NCBI GenBank assembly: GCA_014529385.2
Contig: CM043971.1
Coordinates: 61,572,209-61,636,208 of the forward strand
Reading direction: 5' to 3'
From: Adiantum capillus-veneris
Lineage: Eukaryota; Streptophyta; Polypodiopsida; Polypodiales; Pteridaceae
DNA: 64,000 nt
The notes below the pieces were generated by a model, which was not told the DNA's origin, did not search any database, and saw only the letters and a list, made by a program, of their open reading frames with translations. Position numbers and translations under genes: made by a program. Below, piece by piece: positions 24,556 to 36,108 of this stretch. Positions within the stretch are counted from its first letter, which is position 1. Every line of letters begins with the position of its first letter.

Positions 24556-24690
24556 CTCTCTCTCTCTCTCTCCCCCCTCCATCTCTCTCAATCTCTCTAA
24601 AAAAAATTCCACACTGGGGGGCGCGGGCTCTTTCAAAGACTTTTTTTTAAAGAGATTGAGAGAGAGCGAGGAGAGAGAAAGAGAGGGGGA
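24556..24690. repeat. TC repeat and degenerate hairpin
   Basis: A (TC)n run leads into an inverted repeat whose arms contain CTCTCAATCTCTYTAAAAAAAA, with a mismatched GC-rich centre that includes GGGCTCTTTCAAAG. It resembles the hairpins at 17651-17719 and 58877-58951, with more mutations. Confidence 0.7.
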
Positions 24691-24705
24691 GGGGTTGAAA
24701 AAAAA

Positions 24706-25606
24706 AACCTAAGTTTAGTGTAATCCCACCTACAAATTTTGAGATTTACCTCTAAATTTTAAATTTGAAAAGTGAGAAAACCTACAAAAAATTTAGAGAA
24801 ATTTAGCGTCATTTGGTGTAAAAACCTTCAAACTTAGTCAATTTGCCACTAAAATTCTCATAGCTAGGTTTGCCAAGTTTTTTGAACATTTTTTTTCGAG
24901 CATTGGCCCTGCACATCCGCGTCTCTTTCAAAGAGATTTTTTGAAGGGTTTTGTTTATACTATATAGTTGTTGAAAATGACGACGATTGAACTTTCCTTG
25001 CCCAACTCCTTCAAAACCAAATTTGTCAATGATTAGGGACCCTGAGATTTACCTTTCCTAGCCAGCACAGTTTTTGAACATGGCACAATGTTGTTTGTTG
25101 TAGCACAACCAACCTTCCGGTTACCCCTTGGAGGGGGTTACCTTATGGGGTGCTAAGGACCGAGGCCTGGGTCACATCATTCTACAAGAGGACAGATGCA
25201 ATGTTAGACTACCATCCATTTGAATTGTTATGAGGCATTGATGGACGTACAACTCTCAAACAAAAGATAGAGTACAAATAAAATGGAGGGCTAAGCCGCA
25301 TTAGGAAAAGCATTTCAAAGGAATACAATGACAATCATACACCATGGTGCTAAGAAGTGTATTTAGCATAGGGGCATCACATGTTGGGTGAGCAATCTGG
25401 GTCGAGGCATAACGGACAACTCAGAAGACTAGGAACCCCGAGCAGTCTAGGAGCTTTGAGCTATGCTTATATAAACATGGAAAATTTAAGAGAAGGTTTT
25501 TACACTAAATTTCTCTAAAGTTTGTAGGTTTATTCACCTTCTACTTTGAATTTTGAAGATAAACTCTCAAAATTTGTAGGTGAAATTACACTAAACCTAG
25601 CTTTTT
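24706..25606. mobile_element. DNA transposon with about 120-bp terminal inverted repeats
   Basis: The left end (24706-24830) and the right end (25486-25606) are imperfect inverted copies over about 120 bp. The shared blocks include GTTTAGTGTAAT, ACCTACAAATTTTGAGA, TTTAGAGAAATTTAG and GTGTAAAAACCTTC. The interior has no long frame and contains a GGTTACC-rich patch near 25110. The flanks are A/T-rich, so the target duplication is uncertain. Long inverted ends with a non-coding interior suggest a non-autonomous element. Confidence 0.75.
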
Positions 25607-26434
25607 ATCGATATGGGTAGGTGAAAGAGAACTAGCATGTGAACAAAGTTATCATAAGAAAATTGTTCGTAGCTTTATCAACCTTGCATACTCTTCTATC
25701 ATAGCACTCTGTATAATCCCCCACCATCACCACCTCCCTTGACACGTTTGCCGCCCACCACCTTTGGCAACACCACTAACTTTCCCCCCCCCAATAGAAG
25801 GCTACCTATGATGGTGTGATCCAAACTTTAATATATACCATGATGTGGATTTTCTCAAAAGAATAGTCTCATTTTAATAATAGAAGTATTTTCAAGTTTC
25901 CACCGTTTTCTCTAGAGTAACTTAGAATGCATAATATGTTATCGTACATCAACCCAAATAACTTGAGGTAGAGCAAGCGACAGGAGAAGAAGAAGCATAA
26001 GAAGAAGTGAGGAGAAGCTCAAGCTCCCAGACTCTCCCTATTCATGAGATTTGTTTGAGTGGAAACCACCTTACTCTTTTAGTGTAAGTCCCGTGGTCCT
26101 ACATGTAGGGAGGTAGGAATAGGAGATCTATATCCATTGGAATCATGGTGCCACTATTTCCAACAAGGATCAATGGTGGTAGAAATGAGCTTCCAATATA
26201 TGAGGGAAACTAGACGAATATCAACATGCCATTGTATGGGTTCCAATTGTTCTAGTCCATCAAAGGAAACATTCTACCAAACCCTTGATCAAGGGGTTTT
26301 TTTTGTCAAAAAATTGTGGTCGTTTTACCATTAAAATTAGGTGTAATCTTGTTTTAGTTTCTTTTTGTTGTGCTTGAAGTCACCTAAAAAGTCTTGTTTG
26401 GTTTTTTTTTTGTATTGTGTGCCTTGGCCATTCT
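25607..26434. other. Unrecognised sequence
   Basis: No gene is recognised. A short frame at 26137-26334 has no family motif. Confidence 0.4.
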
Positions 26435-26495
26435 TGCTCGTTTTAGGGATTGCTCGGAAAATCTCGGTCGATATTTGAGATTCCTCGTAGATTGG
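26435..26495. repeat. Right terminal inverted repeat of 12-kb insert
   Basis: Read inwards on the minus strand it begins GAGGAATCTC, then ACCGAG, TTTTCCGAGCAA and ACGAGCAAG. It is followed outwards by LTR B sequence. Terminal GAGGAA is shared with the related end at 58061. Confidence 0.6.
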
Positions 26496-27249
26496 GAGGA
26501 AGAAGGAGTAATCGTACGAGAAGGAAGTACATATCCTCACATAATCACTCATATTAGCATAGCATGGCTTAGTAATTATCATGGTAGAGGAGATGAGCAT
26601 GCATTGAAGCTTGGCTCTTGGTTGGATTTGCATCACAAAGCCAAGAGTTGTTGGTGCAGGCCTCCCCTCTCCAAGCTTGGAGTAGGTGATAAGCTTTCCA
26701 TTAAAGCTTGAGAAGGAGAGAGAGAGTCTTCTTGCTTCACACATGAACTAGTGTGAGTGTGTGTGGAATAATGCCTTGTCAAATTCAGCCCCCTCTCTCT
26801 CTTGGTCGACCCCCCTTGCAATTTACTCTTGTTGGCACCTCATTGGACCCTGCAAATCTTAGCCAATCATAATTGAGAAGCATAAGTGATAGCCTTGTGA
26901 CTTGTGTCCCTCTTTCCCCTTTTGTGAGAGCTTTAATTAAATAATGCAATTGAACTCTTGTTGGACCCCTTTGTCTTCTGGCCAATAGGAAGTAGGCAAG
27001 CCACTGGGCTGTTGAATCCTCATTGGACCCCTTGGGAGACTGTCCAATAGTCTTCTAGAGAGCCTGATTATTATTGGTTCTTTAATCAAGTGTTTTTAAA
27101 TGAATTAAACTAGATTTACTCTAGCCTAATTCTCATTGGTCCACCTCTATGGCCATCCAATAGGATTTGAATACACCTTGGGGGCAACTGGGCTAGGGAG
27201 CTGACATGTGTCCACTATGCCCTTTGTGTAAAGGGGCTTGCATGAGTGA

Positions 27250-27344
<95 letters not shown>

Positions 27345-27744
27345 CGCCTGTGTGTGTGTGTTTGTTTCTCTCTCTCATCCCCTACCTTTAGGGCTCACCC
27401 CCTCCTATGTAGGAGCTTGCAAAGACTTTTATGCACACTCACAAAGCATCAAATTTCACTAAGCTTGACCATTTGGACACAACCTTTGAATTTTGGAACC
27501 TTGGCATTTTGGAAGTCTTAATGGGCTGAACCTTAGGGTCTTTTAAGCCCATTGTTGCACATTGCTCTTTTGCAAACGGCCCCCTCTTAGGATCCCTATT
27601 TTCCCTCCTTTGGATCCCTAGTGTGGCCAATCTGCCAGCTTAACCAATATTCTAGCTTTTTCTCCCCTGGCACTTTCCCATATTAAATGATTAGCTGAAC
27701 ATGAGAAAATCATTTAGGAGAATTAGATATTAGTTATTATGACA
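26496..27744 (-). repeat. Gypsy B 5' LTR, 5' part
   Basis: Starts TGTCATAATAACTAATATC at 27744 and aligns with the 3' LTR at 7721-8539 and, further in, with 38340-38760. Its continuation lies at 13816-14260. Confidence 0.88.
27253..27361. repeat. (GT)n(GC)n(GT)n microsatellite in B LTR
   Basis: About 41 GT units, then a short GC run, then more GT. It occupies the same LTR position as the array at 8067-8164 but differs in composition. Confidence 0.97.
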
Positions 27745-28300
27745 ACCTTTATATGAACTAACCAAGAAAGGGAATAAATTCATATGGACTGAAGAACGTG
27801 AAAGGAGTTTCCAGTGCTTAAAAAACGTGATTAGCAAGAAGCCATTACTTCACAAGCCTAACTAGGATATGATTATCTACATTTATATAGATGATTCTTG
27901 CATGGCTATGGGATCCATACTGGCCCAACCTGATAGGAAGATAGACTACCCGGTCTACTTCGCCAATTGCAGGTTCAATACAGCTAAACAAGGGTATTTG
28001 ACTACTGAAAGAGAAGCATTGGGGATGGTATTGAATGCCACCAAATTTAGGCATTACCTACTAGGCAAGCTGTTTCACTTTTATGTCGATCATCAAGCTT
28101 CAATGTTTTTTATCAACAAAGTCATTATACAAGGAAGGTTGATCAGATGGATGATGTTTCTTATGGAATTTGAGTTTAAGATTTTCCACAAACCTGGGAA
28201 GAAACACTATGGGGTAGATTTTCTTTCCAAAATTACACTGGGTTATTCTAATACATCCTTGAGAGATGAATTAGTAGGTGTTGAATTATTCTACTAGAGC
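27745..28300 (+). pseudogene. Gypsy A RNase H remnant (right half of element)
   Basis: Resumes gypsy A: PLYELTKKGNKFIWTEE, LLHKPN, one stop, IYIYIDDSCMAMGSILAQ (the RNase H start), YPVYFANCRFNTAKQGYLTT, EREALGMVLNATKFRHYLLG, FYVDHQASMFFINK, IFHKPGKKHYGVDFLSK. These are the family's ordered motifs and match the left half at 5973-7712 in strand and decay. Confidence 0.9.
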
Positions 28301-28559
28301 ACAGTTGAAGAAGAACTAGACCCAGAATGGTAGGACGTCTATGATTTTCTTTAGCTAGGGAAATTCCCAGATGATTGGTCCTAGAATAAAATGAAAGCAA
28401 TCATTATAAAAAGCCTAAAATTCACTATCATTGTTGGAGCATTGTATAGTCTAGGCATTGACGGAGCATTGTATAGAGTAGGCATTGATGGTGTGCTTCA
28501 TAGACGTCTACCAATGAGAGGGAGAAATGGGTTATCAGTGAAGCCCATAATGGAGATGC

Positions 28560-28935
28560 AAGATTATGGTGGAAAACAATGATGGCTGATATCAAGGCTT
28601 TCTGTAAAACTTGTGATATATGCCAAAGGATGGGAGAGGCCTATAGTAACAGACTTGACATGTTAACTCCAGTATAACCACTGGGATTTTTTATGAAATG
28701 GGGACTAGATTTCAAGGGCCCATTCAAGAAGGTGACTCCCAAAAAGAACAAATATATCATTATGGATACATCATTAGGAGAGGCCTATAGTAGCAGACTT
28801 GACACCTTTAACTCCAGTATAACCACTGGGATTTTTTATGAAATGGGGACTAGATTTCAAGGGCCCATTCAAGAAGGTGACTCCCAAAAAGAACAGATAT
28901 CTCATTATGGATACACCATTAGGAGAAATATGGAC
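28560..28935 (+). pseudogene. Gypsy A integrase N-terminal remnant
   Basis: After a broken zinc-finger region (KTCDICQRMG-like, near 28605-28630), the start of the integrase core, MKWGLDFKGPFKKVTPKKN, appears twice because of a 144-bp tandem duplication. The element is cut at about 28935, before the second catalytic Asp. Confidence 0.8.
28634..28921. repeat. 144-bp tandem duplication in gypsy A integrase
   Basis: GAGAGGCCTATAGTARCAGA begins at 28634 and again at 28778. The two units differ by a few bases only, so the duplication is much younger than the surrounding decay. Confidence 0.93.
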
Positions 28936-29515
28936 TTTGCATGGACCCTGTAAGAAATCCTAAGTTTTAGGGATTAATGCTAATGTTGTGTAGGGTTAAG
29001 GGACAAGGGCATTCAAGAAGGTAGTTTTGAATAGGCTTTTCTAGCCCTTGTTTTAGACAAATGTGGGATGTGGACCTAAGAGGTTGCTTTCTCTCTCTAG
29101 CTTTTTGAAAGTGAAGGGAGTAAAGGGGTGTGGCCACATCAGCAAAAACGTGGGTCATCAAGAGCCAAAATTTGACTTTTTTATTAAAAAAGCTCATTTT
29201 TACGTATTTTTGACTTGAAAATCTCCCCCATAATATATACATATCCAAAAATCATTTCTTGACCCCTTTTTTACCTACAATCTTTGAAAGTCTATTTTCT
29301 CAAAATCTTTTTTCCAAAAAAACACTGTTCTCTCCTCCTCCTCCTCCCTCCTCTATCCCTCTCCTCTTCCTCCCTACCCCTACCTTCCTCCTCCTCCCCT
29401 CTCTCTCCCTTCCCCCCAGCCTCCTTCTCTCCTCCCATCTTCCTTCCTCTCCCTCCCCCTCTATCATTTTCATCCTTTGCTTCCTCATGCAACAGCTGCC
29501 ATGGTGCTTACAGAC
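28936..29515. other. Start of region E: leader with polypyrimidine tract
   Basis: At 28936 gypsy A ends and unrelated sequence begins (TGTAAGAAATCC...). A nearly pure pyrimidine tract on the plus strand fills about 29329-29464, roughly 135 bases of C and T. The long Pro/Ser/Leu and Arg/Glu/Gly frames over it are artefacts of that composition. Confidence 0.6.
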
Positions 29516-30067
29516 ATCACAAATCATTTGCTTCCACCACCACATACTTGGCACACCAAAAGTGTACATTTTCTCTTGCCCATGGTGTTTTCACCAAAGG
29601 CCGCATGTGAGGGTGATCAAAGGTCATCACAAGAACGTCGTAGCGCCCATGAAATGAATGTTGACATTTGGTTGGACGGCCATTTGTATCCTTGCGATCC
29701 TATAAGCCGCTTCCATCCATCCTTGAATAGCCTTTCAACATTTCTTCAATATCTTGGGAGGGGAGAAGCAGGCTTCTTAGGCTATTGCAAGAGGTTGTGT
29801 ATAAGTGCAAGTGCTTCTTTACATTTGTGGATGCACGAATGTCAAGCTCTTCATCGCAAGAAGGTGGCATACTTACAAGAAAGTATTGCATCTTTGGAGA
29901 GGGAGGTTGAAACTCTTCAACAACAAATGCTGGAAAAGGAAGCCCACATTATGAAGATTGCCAACACCACCACATATTTTAAACAAACACCCCTTGGTGC
30001 AAGGGAGCACAAACGTACGTATTTATCCATTGAAACCCTTGCACATTCGGGTGGAGAATGCAAATGA
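29516..30067 (+). pseudogene. Region E unknown gene, first coding block with coiled coil
   Basis: An open block containing HEMNVDIWLDGHLYPCDPIS, a middle segment, and a clear heptad pattern VAYLQESIASLEREVETLQQ QMLEKEAHIMKI (residue breaks mine) predicting a coiled coil near its end. I do not recognise the protein. The sequence after the block has a splice-like GT...AG stretch (about 30084 to 30168), so this may be one exon of a longer gene that continues in the blocks at 30303-30782 and 31290-32577. It is assigned as decayed because those later blocks have stops. Confidence 0.5.
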
Positions 30068-30302
30068 AAAGTGACATCCACAAGGTGAATTGTTCTTTAC
30101 TTGCACAATACATTCTTACTTCACACTATTTTCTAACATTTATCTTATTGGTTGCTAGAAACTTCATCTAGGAGGCATGCAGTGGAACAAGCCAAGAGGA
30201 TCAAGTCAACCTTCTCACTAGTTGTCTCAACACCCATGATGTGATTTCTATCTTACAATCACCTCGGGGAAGCACATTAAGGATGCACTCACCAAGGACC
30301 TT

Positions 30303-30782
30303 ATGCCCAAATTAAGAAATGTGGTTAGTGAAGATGACGTGCAACAAGTTTGTGATGAGGCTGGGATCAGCACCAAAGCCTACCAGGCTAGTTTTCAACT
30401 CCTAAAGGATACCCTCAAAGAGCATGGCATTGTGGAAAACCTATTTCCCATTCCGCACAAGGTCAACCTTGCAAAAAAGGCTATTTTTCAACTCCTAAAG
30501 GATGCCCTCAAAGAGCGTGGCATTGTGGAGAACTTATTTCCTATTCTGCACAAGGTCAACCTTGCAAAGAAGGCCACAAACAAAGATGTGTTCTCTCACA
30601 TTGGAGCATACCTATACATTGAGCACACAATGACAACTTTGCTTTATGCTTCGTGCACACCAAAGGCAAGGGGAAAAGGTAAGAAACACTCTATAAGACC
30701 TTCGGAGAAGGGCTTCCCTTCCACAATGTGGAACAATATTTTATATCTCTGTGCTCCAAAGGTCTTCCCTTACACAATGTGA
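30303..30782 (+). pseudogene. Region E unknown gene, second block with internal repeat
   Basis: Open for 159 codons. A 93-bp (31-codon) unit is tandemly duplicated in frame at 30392-30484 and 30485-30577. Each copy encodes FQLLKDxLKExGIVENLFPI followed by a lysine-rich end. After it comes a GKGKKH basic patch and a possible splice donor (GGTAAGAAAC, about 30676). No family is recognised. Confidence 0.5.
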
Positions 30783-31289
30783 AATAATATTTTATATTTG
30801 TGTGGACCTTAGAAGTTTTCAACAAGCCATGCTTAGATTTTACGAGCTACCTGAAGAAGGTGACACACTATACTTCTTTCTTTTGGTTGTGTTCTTATCA
30901 TGACTCTAAAGTTTAAGGTCTTGCCACTATTTATTTTGTAGTGCTTGGCACAAAGGTTGCTTTTGTGTTGAAACTTGATGAGTGTCAAATAGTGAAAGAT
31001 TGAAGGTTAGAGAGGCTAAGTGTCACTCTGATGAATGAGGCCCTTTTGCAAACCAAGGGAAGGGATTCAGCCAAGCCATCTCCCACCCCGCCTTTAAGTG
31101 TGCAATCAAAAAAAGACTTTCAAGGTGGTTGCATGCTATTGAGGTGCCCAAAGAGACCAATGGAGTACTTTCATGGATTTTTGAGAGAAATCCATAGATC
31201 AGAGAAGTAATACACTCCCAAATTGCAGGTGAGAATATTTGGAGGTTGAGGGTTTTGGTGGCTTTGATGTGGAGTGGTACCTAGGTGGG

Positions 31290-32577
31290 ACTTGAATACC
31301 ATAAAGTGTTTACTTGGCTGCAAACAAGGGGCTTCTTCTCTCATGCCTTGTCTATTTTGCACTCGAGGGTACAAACCTACCAGATGAAAAGCACACAAGA
31401 ACTCTGCAAAGGGTGGTTCGGTTCTTCCATGGCAAGGGGATGGAGAAGAAGGGCTGGACTGTCGTGATGTTAGGGATGAAGGCAAATAATGGAAAGCGTC
31501 ATTTTGAGATGTCCCATGCTCAATGCCCAAGATTGTGCACAAAAGGACCATGCTTGGAATCCAATCTTTCCATTTTCTCAATCGAATGTACATTTTTGTA
31601 CATTACACACCTTCATGCGCATTTTTGTTAGGCTATTGAAGCTCCACATTGATTATGCTTTCGCAATGAAGACATTGGAAAAGTCCCAAGAAGCAATCGA
31701 AAGGGTGGAGGCACTCTTGAATTCCATTGTTTGTCACGGTGGTATGTGTCTATTGTTGCTGCAAAGAATATAGGGAAGGCCCATGAAATTTCCCAACAAG
31801 TGTCAATGAGTGGACAAAAAGCCGAATACTATTTGAAGAAAGTAACCGAAGGAAAGCCACGTCGATATGATGCTCAAAACAACTCCAGCCACAAGGCAGG
31901 TAACCTTTGGGAACTTTGGAAGGATTTATGAAAAGCTACTACTGACAATGATTCAAATGGAGAGCTTGCAAGCAAGTTTGGGCACACTTTGAAAAAATGG
32001 TCAAGCTTATGGGCCTCACCATCACAACAGAAGAACAACACCAATCATTTCAAGAAGCCTTGGCGGATTTTAACAAGGTGTTCACCCTTTCTTGGGGTGA
32101 AAATAACATCACACATTACATGGTAAGCCATGTTATGTAGTGAACTTATTACAAGAGATTGATTTCATTAAATAATGTGCATCATTTTCTCATGTGAACA
32201 GCATATCTTGTTTGCGCGTGGTGCATTTTTTATGCACAAATATGGTTCGCTTGAGATTTTTAGCACTCAAGGCATGGAGAAGTCCCATTATTGAGCAAGG
32301 GGGGTGTACTTCAAAAATACTTGACATGGTGGTGGAATGGTGCAATCCAATTATTTTGGAGAAAATGTTCAATTGGTTTTTTTGCACAACATTTTCTTGT
32401 AAGCTCACAGTGGAGTGTGCACGACAATTCAAGATTGCTAGGGAAGTGTGCAAATCAAGTCGTCAAGAGCACAACAACAAGTGGCGAATGTCGCCAGGCC
32501 CTGCCAAGCATGTTGCATGGTGCCAATGCAGAGTGAGACATGATCAAAGTGGATCATGCATGAGTGACTACACGTGA
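31290..32577 (+). pseudogene. Region E unknown gene, third block
   Basis: Several frames are needed. The first (31314-31631) has LLLSCLVYFALEGTNLPDEK and FFHGKGMEKKGWTVVMLGMK. Next comes a piece with AAKNIGKAHEISQQVSMSGQ (31731-31931). A GT...AG intron of 79 bp fits 32123-32201. The last exon begins HILFARGAFFMHKYGSLEIF and continues STQGMEKSHY, stop, ARGVYFKNT, then a basic end. The 'YGSLxxFSTQGMEKSHYxARxxYFxNT' pattern looks like a conserved domain, but I cannot name it. At least three stops and two frameshifts are present. Confidence 0.45.
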
Positions 32578-32692
32578 ACGCAGGGTCCAACTCTTCTTTG
32601 CATACTTTTTAAATAAAGTTTGGTGCATCCTTTTAAAAAATAATAGTTTTTGTAGAAATTAGTGTGAACAGGGCCCTTTTAAAATGGGCTCT

Positions 32693-32700
32693 TATAAATA
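32693..32700 (+). promoter_or_regulatory. TATA box of the H3-like gene
   Basis: TATAAATA sits 59 bp upstream of the ATG at 32759, in a short spacer after the unknown gene. The spacing fits a plant promoter with a short leader. No histone-type octamer motif was noticed. Confidence 0.6.
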
Positions 32701-32758
32701 TTGGATCCTCTCATAAACCACTTATTTCTTAAGCACAAGTGAGCTCTTACCATACCCA

Positions 32759-33638
32759 ATGGCGCACACCAAACAAACCGCCAAAGAGAATCTGCCTGCC
32801 AACAGAAACACCCTCCAAGGATGTGAGAAGCCGGCTTGGATTAAAGGCACAAGAAAATGACCGCGAACACCTGGCCATTCTAGAAACTCTTCAAGCAGTG
32901 GGCATGGTAGTCGAGCCCAGGAGTCATTGAGGGCAGAAGACTCTTCAAGTGTACAACAACAAACACCTCAGTGTACAATGAAGCAACACGCCCAGCGCTG
33001 GTGAGAAGAGGAGGGCCATCAAACATCAAAGTCCGACAAGGAGGAGCCACTGTGCCACCAATTGCAAACAGGACCATCTAGAGCTCGGGTGGTCCATACA
33101 GATATTGAATTAGAGACAGAGTCACCATGGCAAGAAGCTCACATACCATGCTCACATTGGGTGCCAGTGGGGGGAAGACACTTCCCCGTGGACAGGGAGC
33201 TCTCTCCAAGCACACGATCAGGAGGCAAGGGAAGAGGATGACTCAGAAGAGGTGGCAGATCTAGCACTAAAGCATGTAAACATACATAAATCTAAGTTTT
33301 TCAAGAAGCCCAAACGCGGCCCACCAACAAATGTGCAAGTGTCCCCTAGGCAACCTCAACGGCATCATAAAATAGAAAGGGCATTTGCAGAACTCTAGCA
33401 CTACCAGAAGACTACGGAGCTTCTAATTTGATGAGCCCCCTTTGCTCGCATGGTGAAGGAGGTGCTTCAAAGATATGGAAATCAATATAGAATGTAAGCA
33501 ATGGTGGTGAAGGCTATTCAAGAATCTCTAGAGGACCACATCATTTTGGTGTTGGAAAATACCAACCTATGTGCCATGCATGCAAAGAGAGTGACATGCA
33601 GCTTGCAGCCAATTGCGATGGGACTTAGCCGAAGTTAG
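32759..33638 (+). pseudogene. Divergent histone H3-like gene, decayed
   Basis: The ATG at 32759 opens MAHTKQTAK, close to the H3 tail MARTKQTAR. A frameshift follows. The frame that includes position 33381 then stays almost open to 33638 and encodes about 200 residues of linker: a basic patch (EKRRAIKHQSPTRRS), an acidic patch (QEAREEDDSEEVADL) and a basic KFFKKPKRGPP. After that comes a histone fold: HYQKTTELLI, APFARMVKEVLQRYGNQYRM, AMVVKAIQESLEDHI and LVLENTNLCAMHAKRVT. These align without gaps to H3 KYQKSTELLI, LPFQRLVREIAQDF, AVAALQEAAEAYL and LFEDTNLCAIHAKRVT. Loop 1 has the canonical length, unlike CENH3. Stops lie at 32928, 32979, 33108, 33396, 33432, 33435 and 33498. The end is IAMGLSRS, in place of IQLARRIRGERA. 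It is far longer than normal H3 (136 residues). Confidence 0.88.
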
Positions 33639-33796
33639 ACCTCCCTTTTTGTATTGCACACCCTTCTTTTTGTACTCAGATGACTTTGCAATGACAAAAT
33701 GATTCAGAGTTTTATGTCTATTATTTTCCTTTTTTGCTTCTTTGTGTGTTTAAAATTAAGTGATTTTGTGCATGAACAGCTAAATTTAAACAAAAT

Positions 33797-33981
33797 ATTA
33801 ACATTTTTTGGTATCCTAGGGAGCATACAAGGCCAAAAAATGCCAAAAAGGGGGTGGCCACAAGGGTGCATAGATGGCCCAGACAGAAGTCCTGGATGGC
33901 TCATCTATGCACCCTTGTGGCCACCCCCTCTTTGGCATTTTCTAGTCTTGTATACCTCCCAAGATACCAGAAAATGTTAAT
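33797..33981. repeat. Long hairpin 1 (80-bp arms)
   Basis: The left arm 33797-33876 and right arm 33902-33981 are inverted copies with about nine mismatches. They include GGGGGTGGCCACAAGGGTGC and its complement, around a 25-base spacer holding CCAGACAGAAGTCCTGG. RNA from either strand would fold into a long stem. Confidence 0.95.
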
Positions 33982-34160
33982 ATTTAGTGAAACCAGATGT
34001 TTATGCAACATGATAGTATATATTCCACTTTTTTCACTCATATGATTTTTATACCGTCCGCAAAATGATTTGACCTTTTGGTTCTTTATGTATTGAGTTA
34101 AATGGAAGAGAGTGATCATGTCCATTAAGATTTAAAATTAAGGTTTATCTCACCAGCTTT

Positions 34161-34319
34161 AGGGTCTGGAGTGCAAAAAAGGCCAGAAAAGGCCAAAAAG
34201 GGGGTGGACACAAGGGCACGCAGATGAGCCATCCAGGACTTTTGTCTAGGCCATCTGCGGGCCCTTATGGACACCCCCTTATTGGAATTTTTTGGCCTTG
34301 TTTGCCCTCTAGGATACCA
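34161..34319. repeat. Long hairpin 2
   Basis: A diverged counterpart of hairpin 1. The inner arms (about 34175-34225 and 34252-34300) keep AAAAAGGGGGTGGACACAAG and a complement, and the outer left arm is eroded. Confidence 0.88.
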
Positions 34320-34481
34320 AAAAATGTTAATATTTAGTAAAGCAGATGTTTATGCAACATGACAATATAAATCCCACTTCTTTTCACTCAGATGACTTTT
34401 ATATTGTCCCTAGAATGATTTGCCTTTTTGGTTTTTTAATGTATTAAGTTAAGTTGAAGGGAGTGATCATGTGCATCCCAC

Positions 34482-34745
34482 TTATGATGAGTTGTTGCTT
34501 ATTAAAACACATCACCAATTTCAGTAATCTACAAGATTGAGAGATCACATTGAAAAGAATGTACAAAATAGAGAGGCAATTCAAAATATACTTCATTGCT
34601 TTTGAAAGGTTGAATTTACATCATACATTTGAGGAGCTCATAATTTGGTTTGCCATTCCTTGGCACCTCTCTTGCGTGTAAGGCAGCTCCCCGGATAGGA
34701 GAGAGTGTGCTATTTCCTGAGGGTCAATTGAGCCAATGGAAGCAT
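34482..34745. other. Region E sequence left of gypsy D
   Basis: No gene is named. The coding-like frame just before 34745 (ending GQLSQWKH) would read on across the D insertion into 51097 onwards (VSLSRQALCYGS) if D were absent, so the target may have been coding. Confidence 0.4.

Positions 34746-36108
<1,363 letters not shown>

Larger units (their letters stand above)
33658..34480. repeat. Tandem units with hairpins, downstream of H3-like gene
   Basis: A unit of about 348 bp is present roughly twice, with a partial first copy. The phrases AATGTTAATATTTAGT, GATGTTTATGCAACATGA and CACTCAKATGAYTTTTATA recur at the same spacing (33973 and 34321; 34037 and 34386). Each full unit contains a long inverted repeat, listed separately. 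Confidence 0.85.

Noticed and set aside
29259-29657. Pro/Ser/Leu-rich and Arg/Gly/Glu-rich proteins
   Set aside because: Both arise from the polypyrimidine tract.
32759-33638. H3-like gene as a CENH3
   Set aside because: Loop 1 has the same length as canonical H3 and the block TNLCAxHAKRVT is canonical. CENH3 proteins usually have a longer loop and changes there. The long N-terminal part alone is not enough.
33797-33981. Hairpin as the 3' stem-loop of a replication-dependent histone mRNA
   Set aside because: That signal is a 16-base stem-loop of animals and green algae, far shorter. Land-plant histone mRNAs are polyadenylated. The repeat is also present in tandem.
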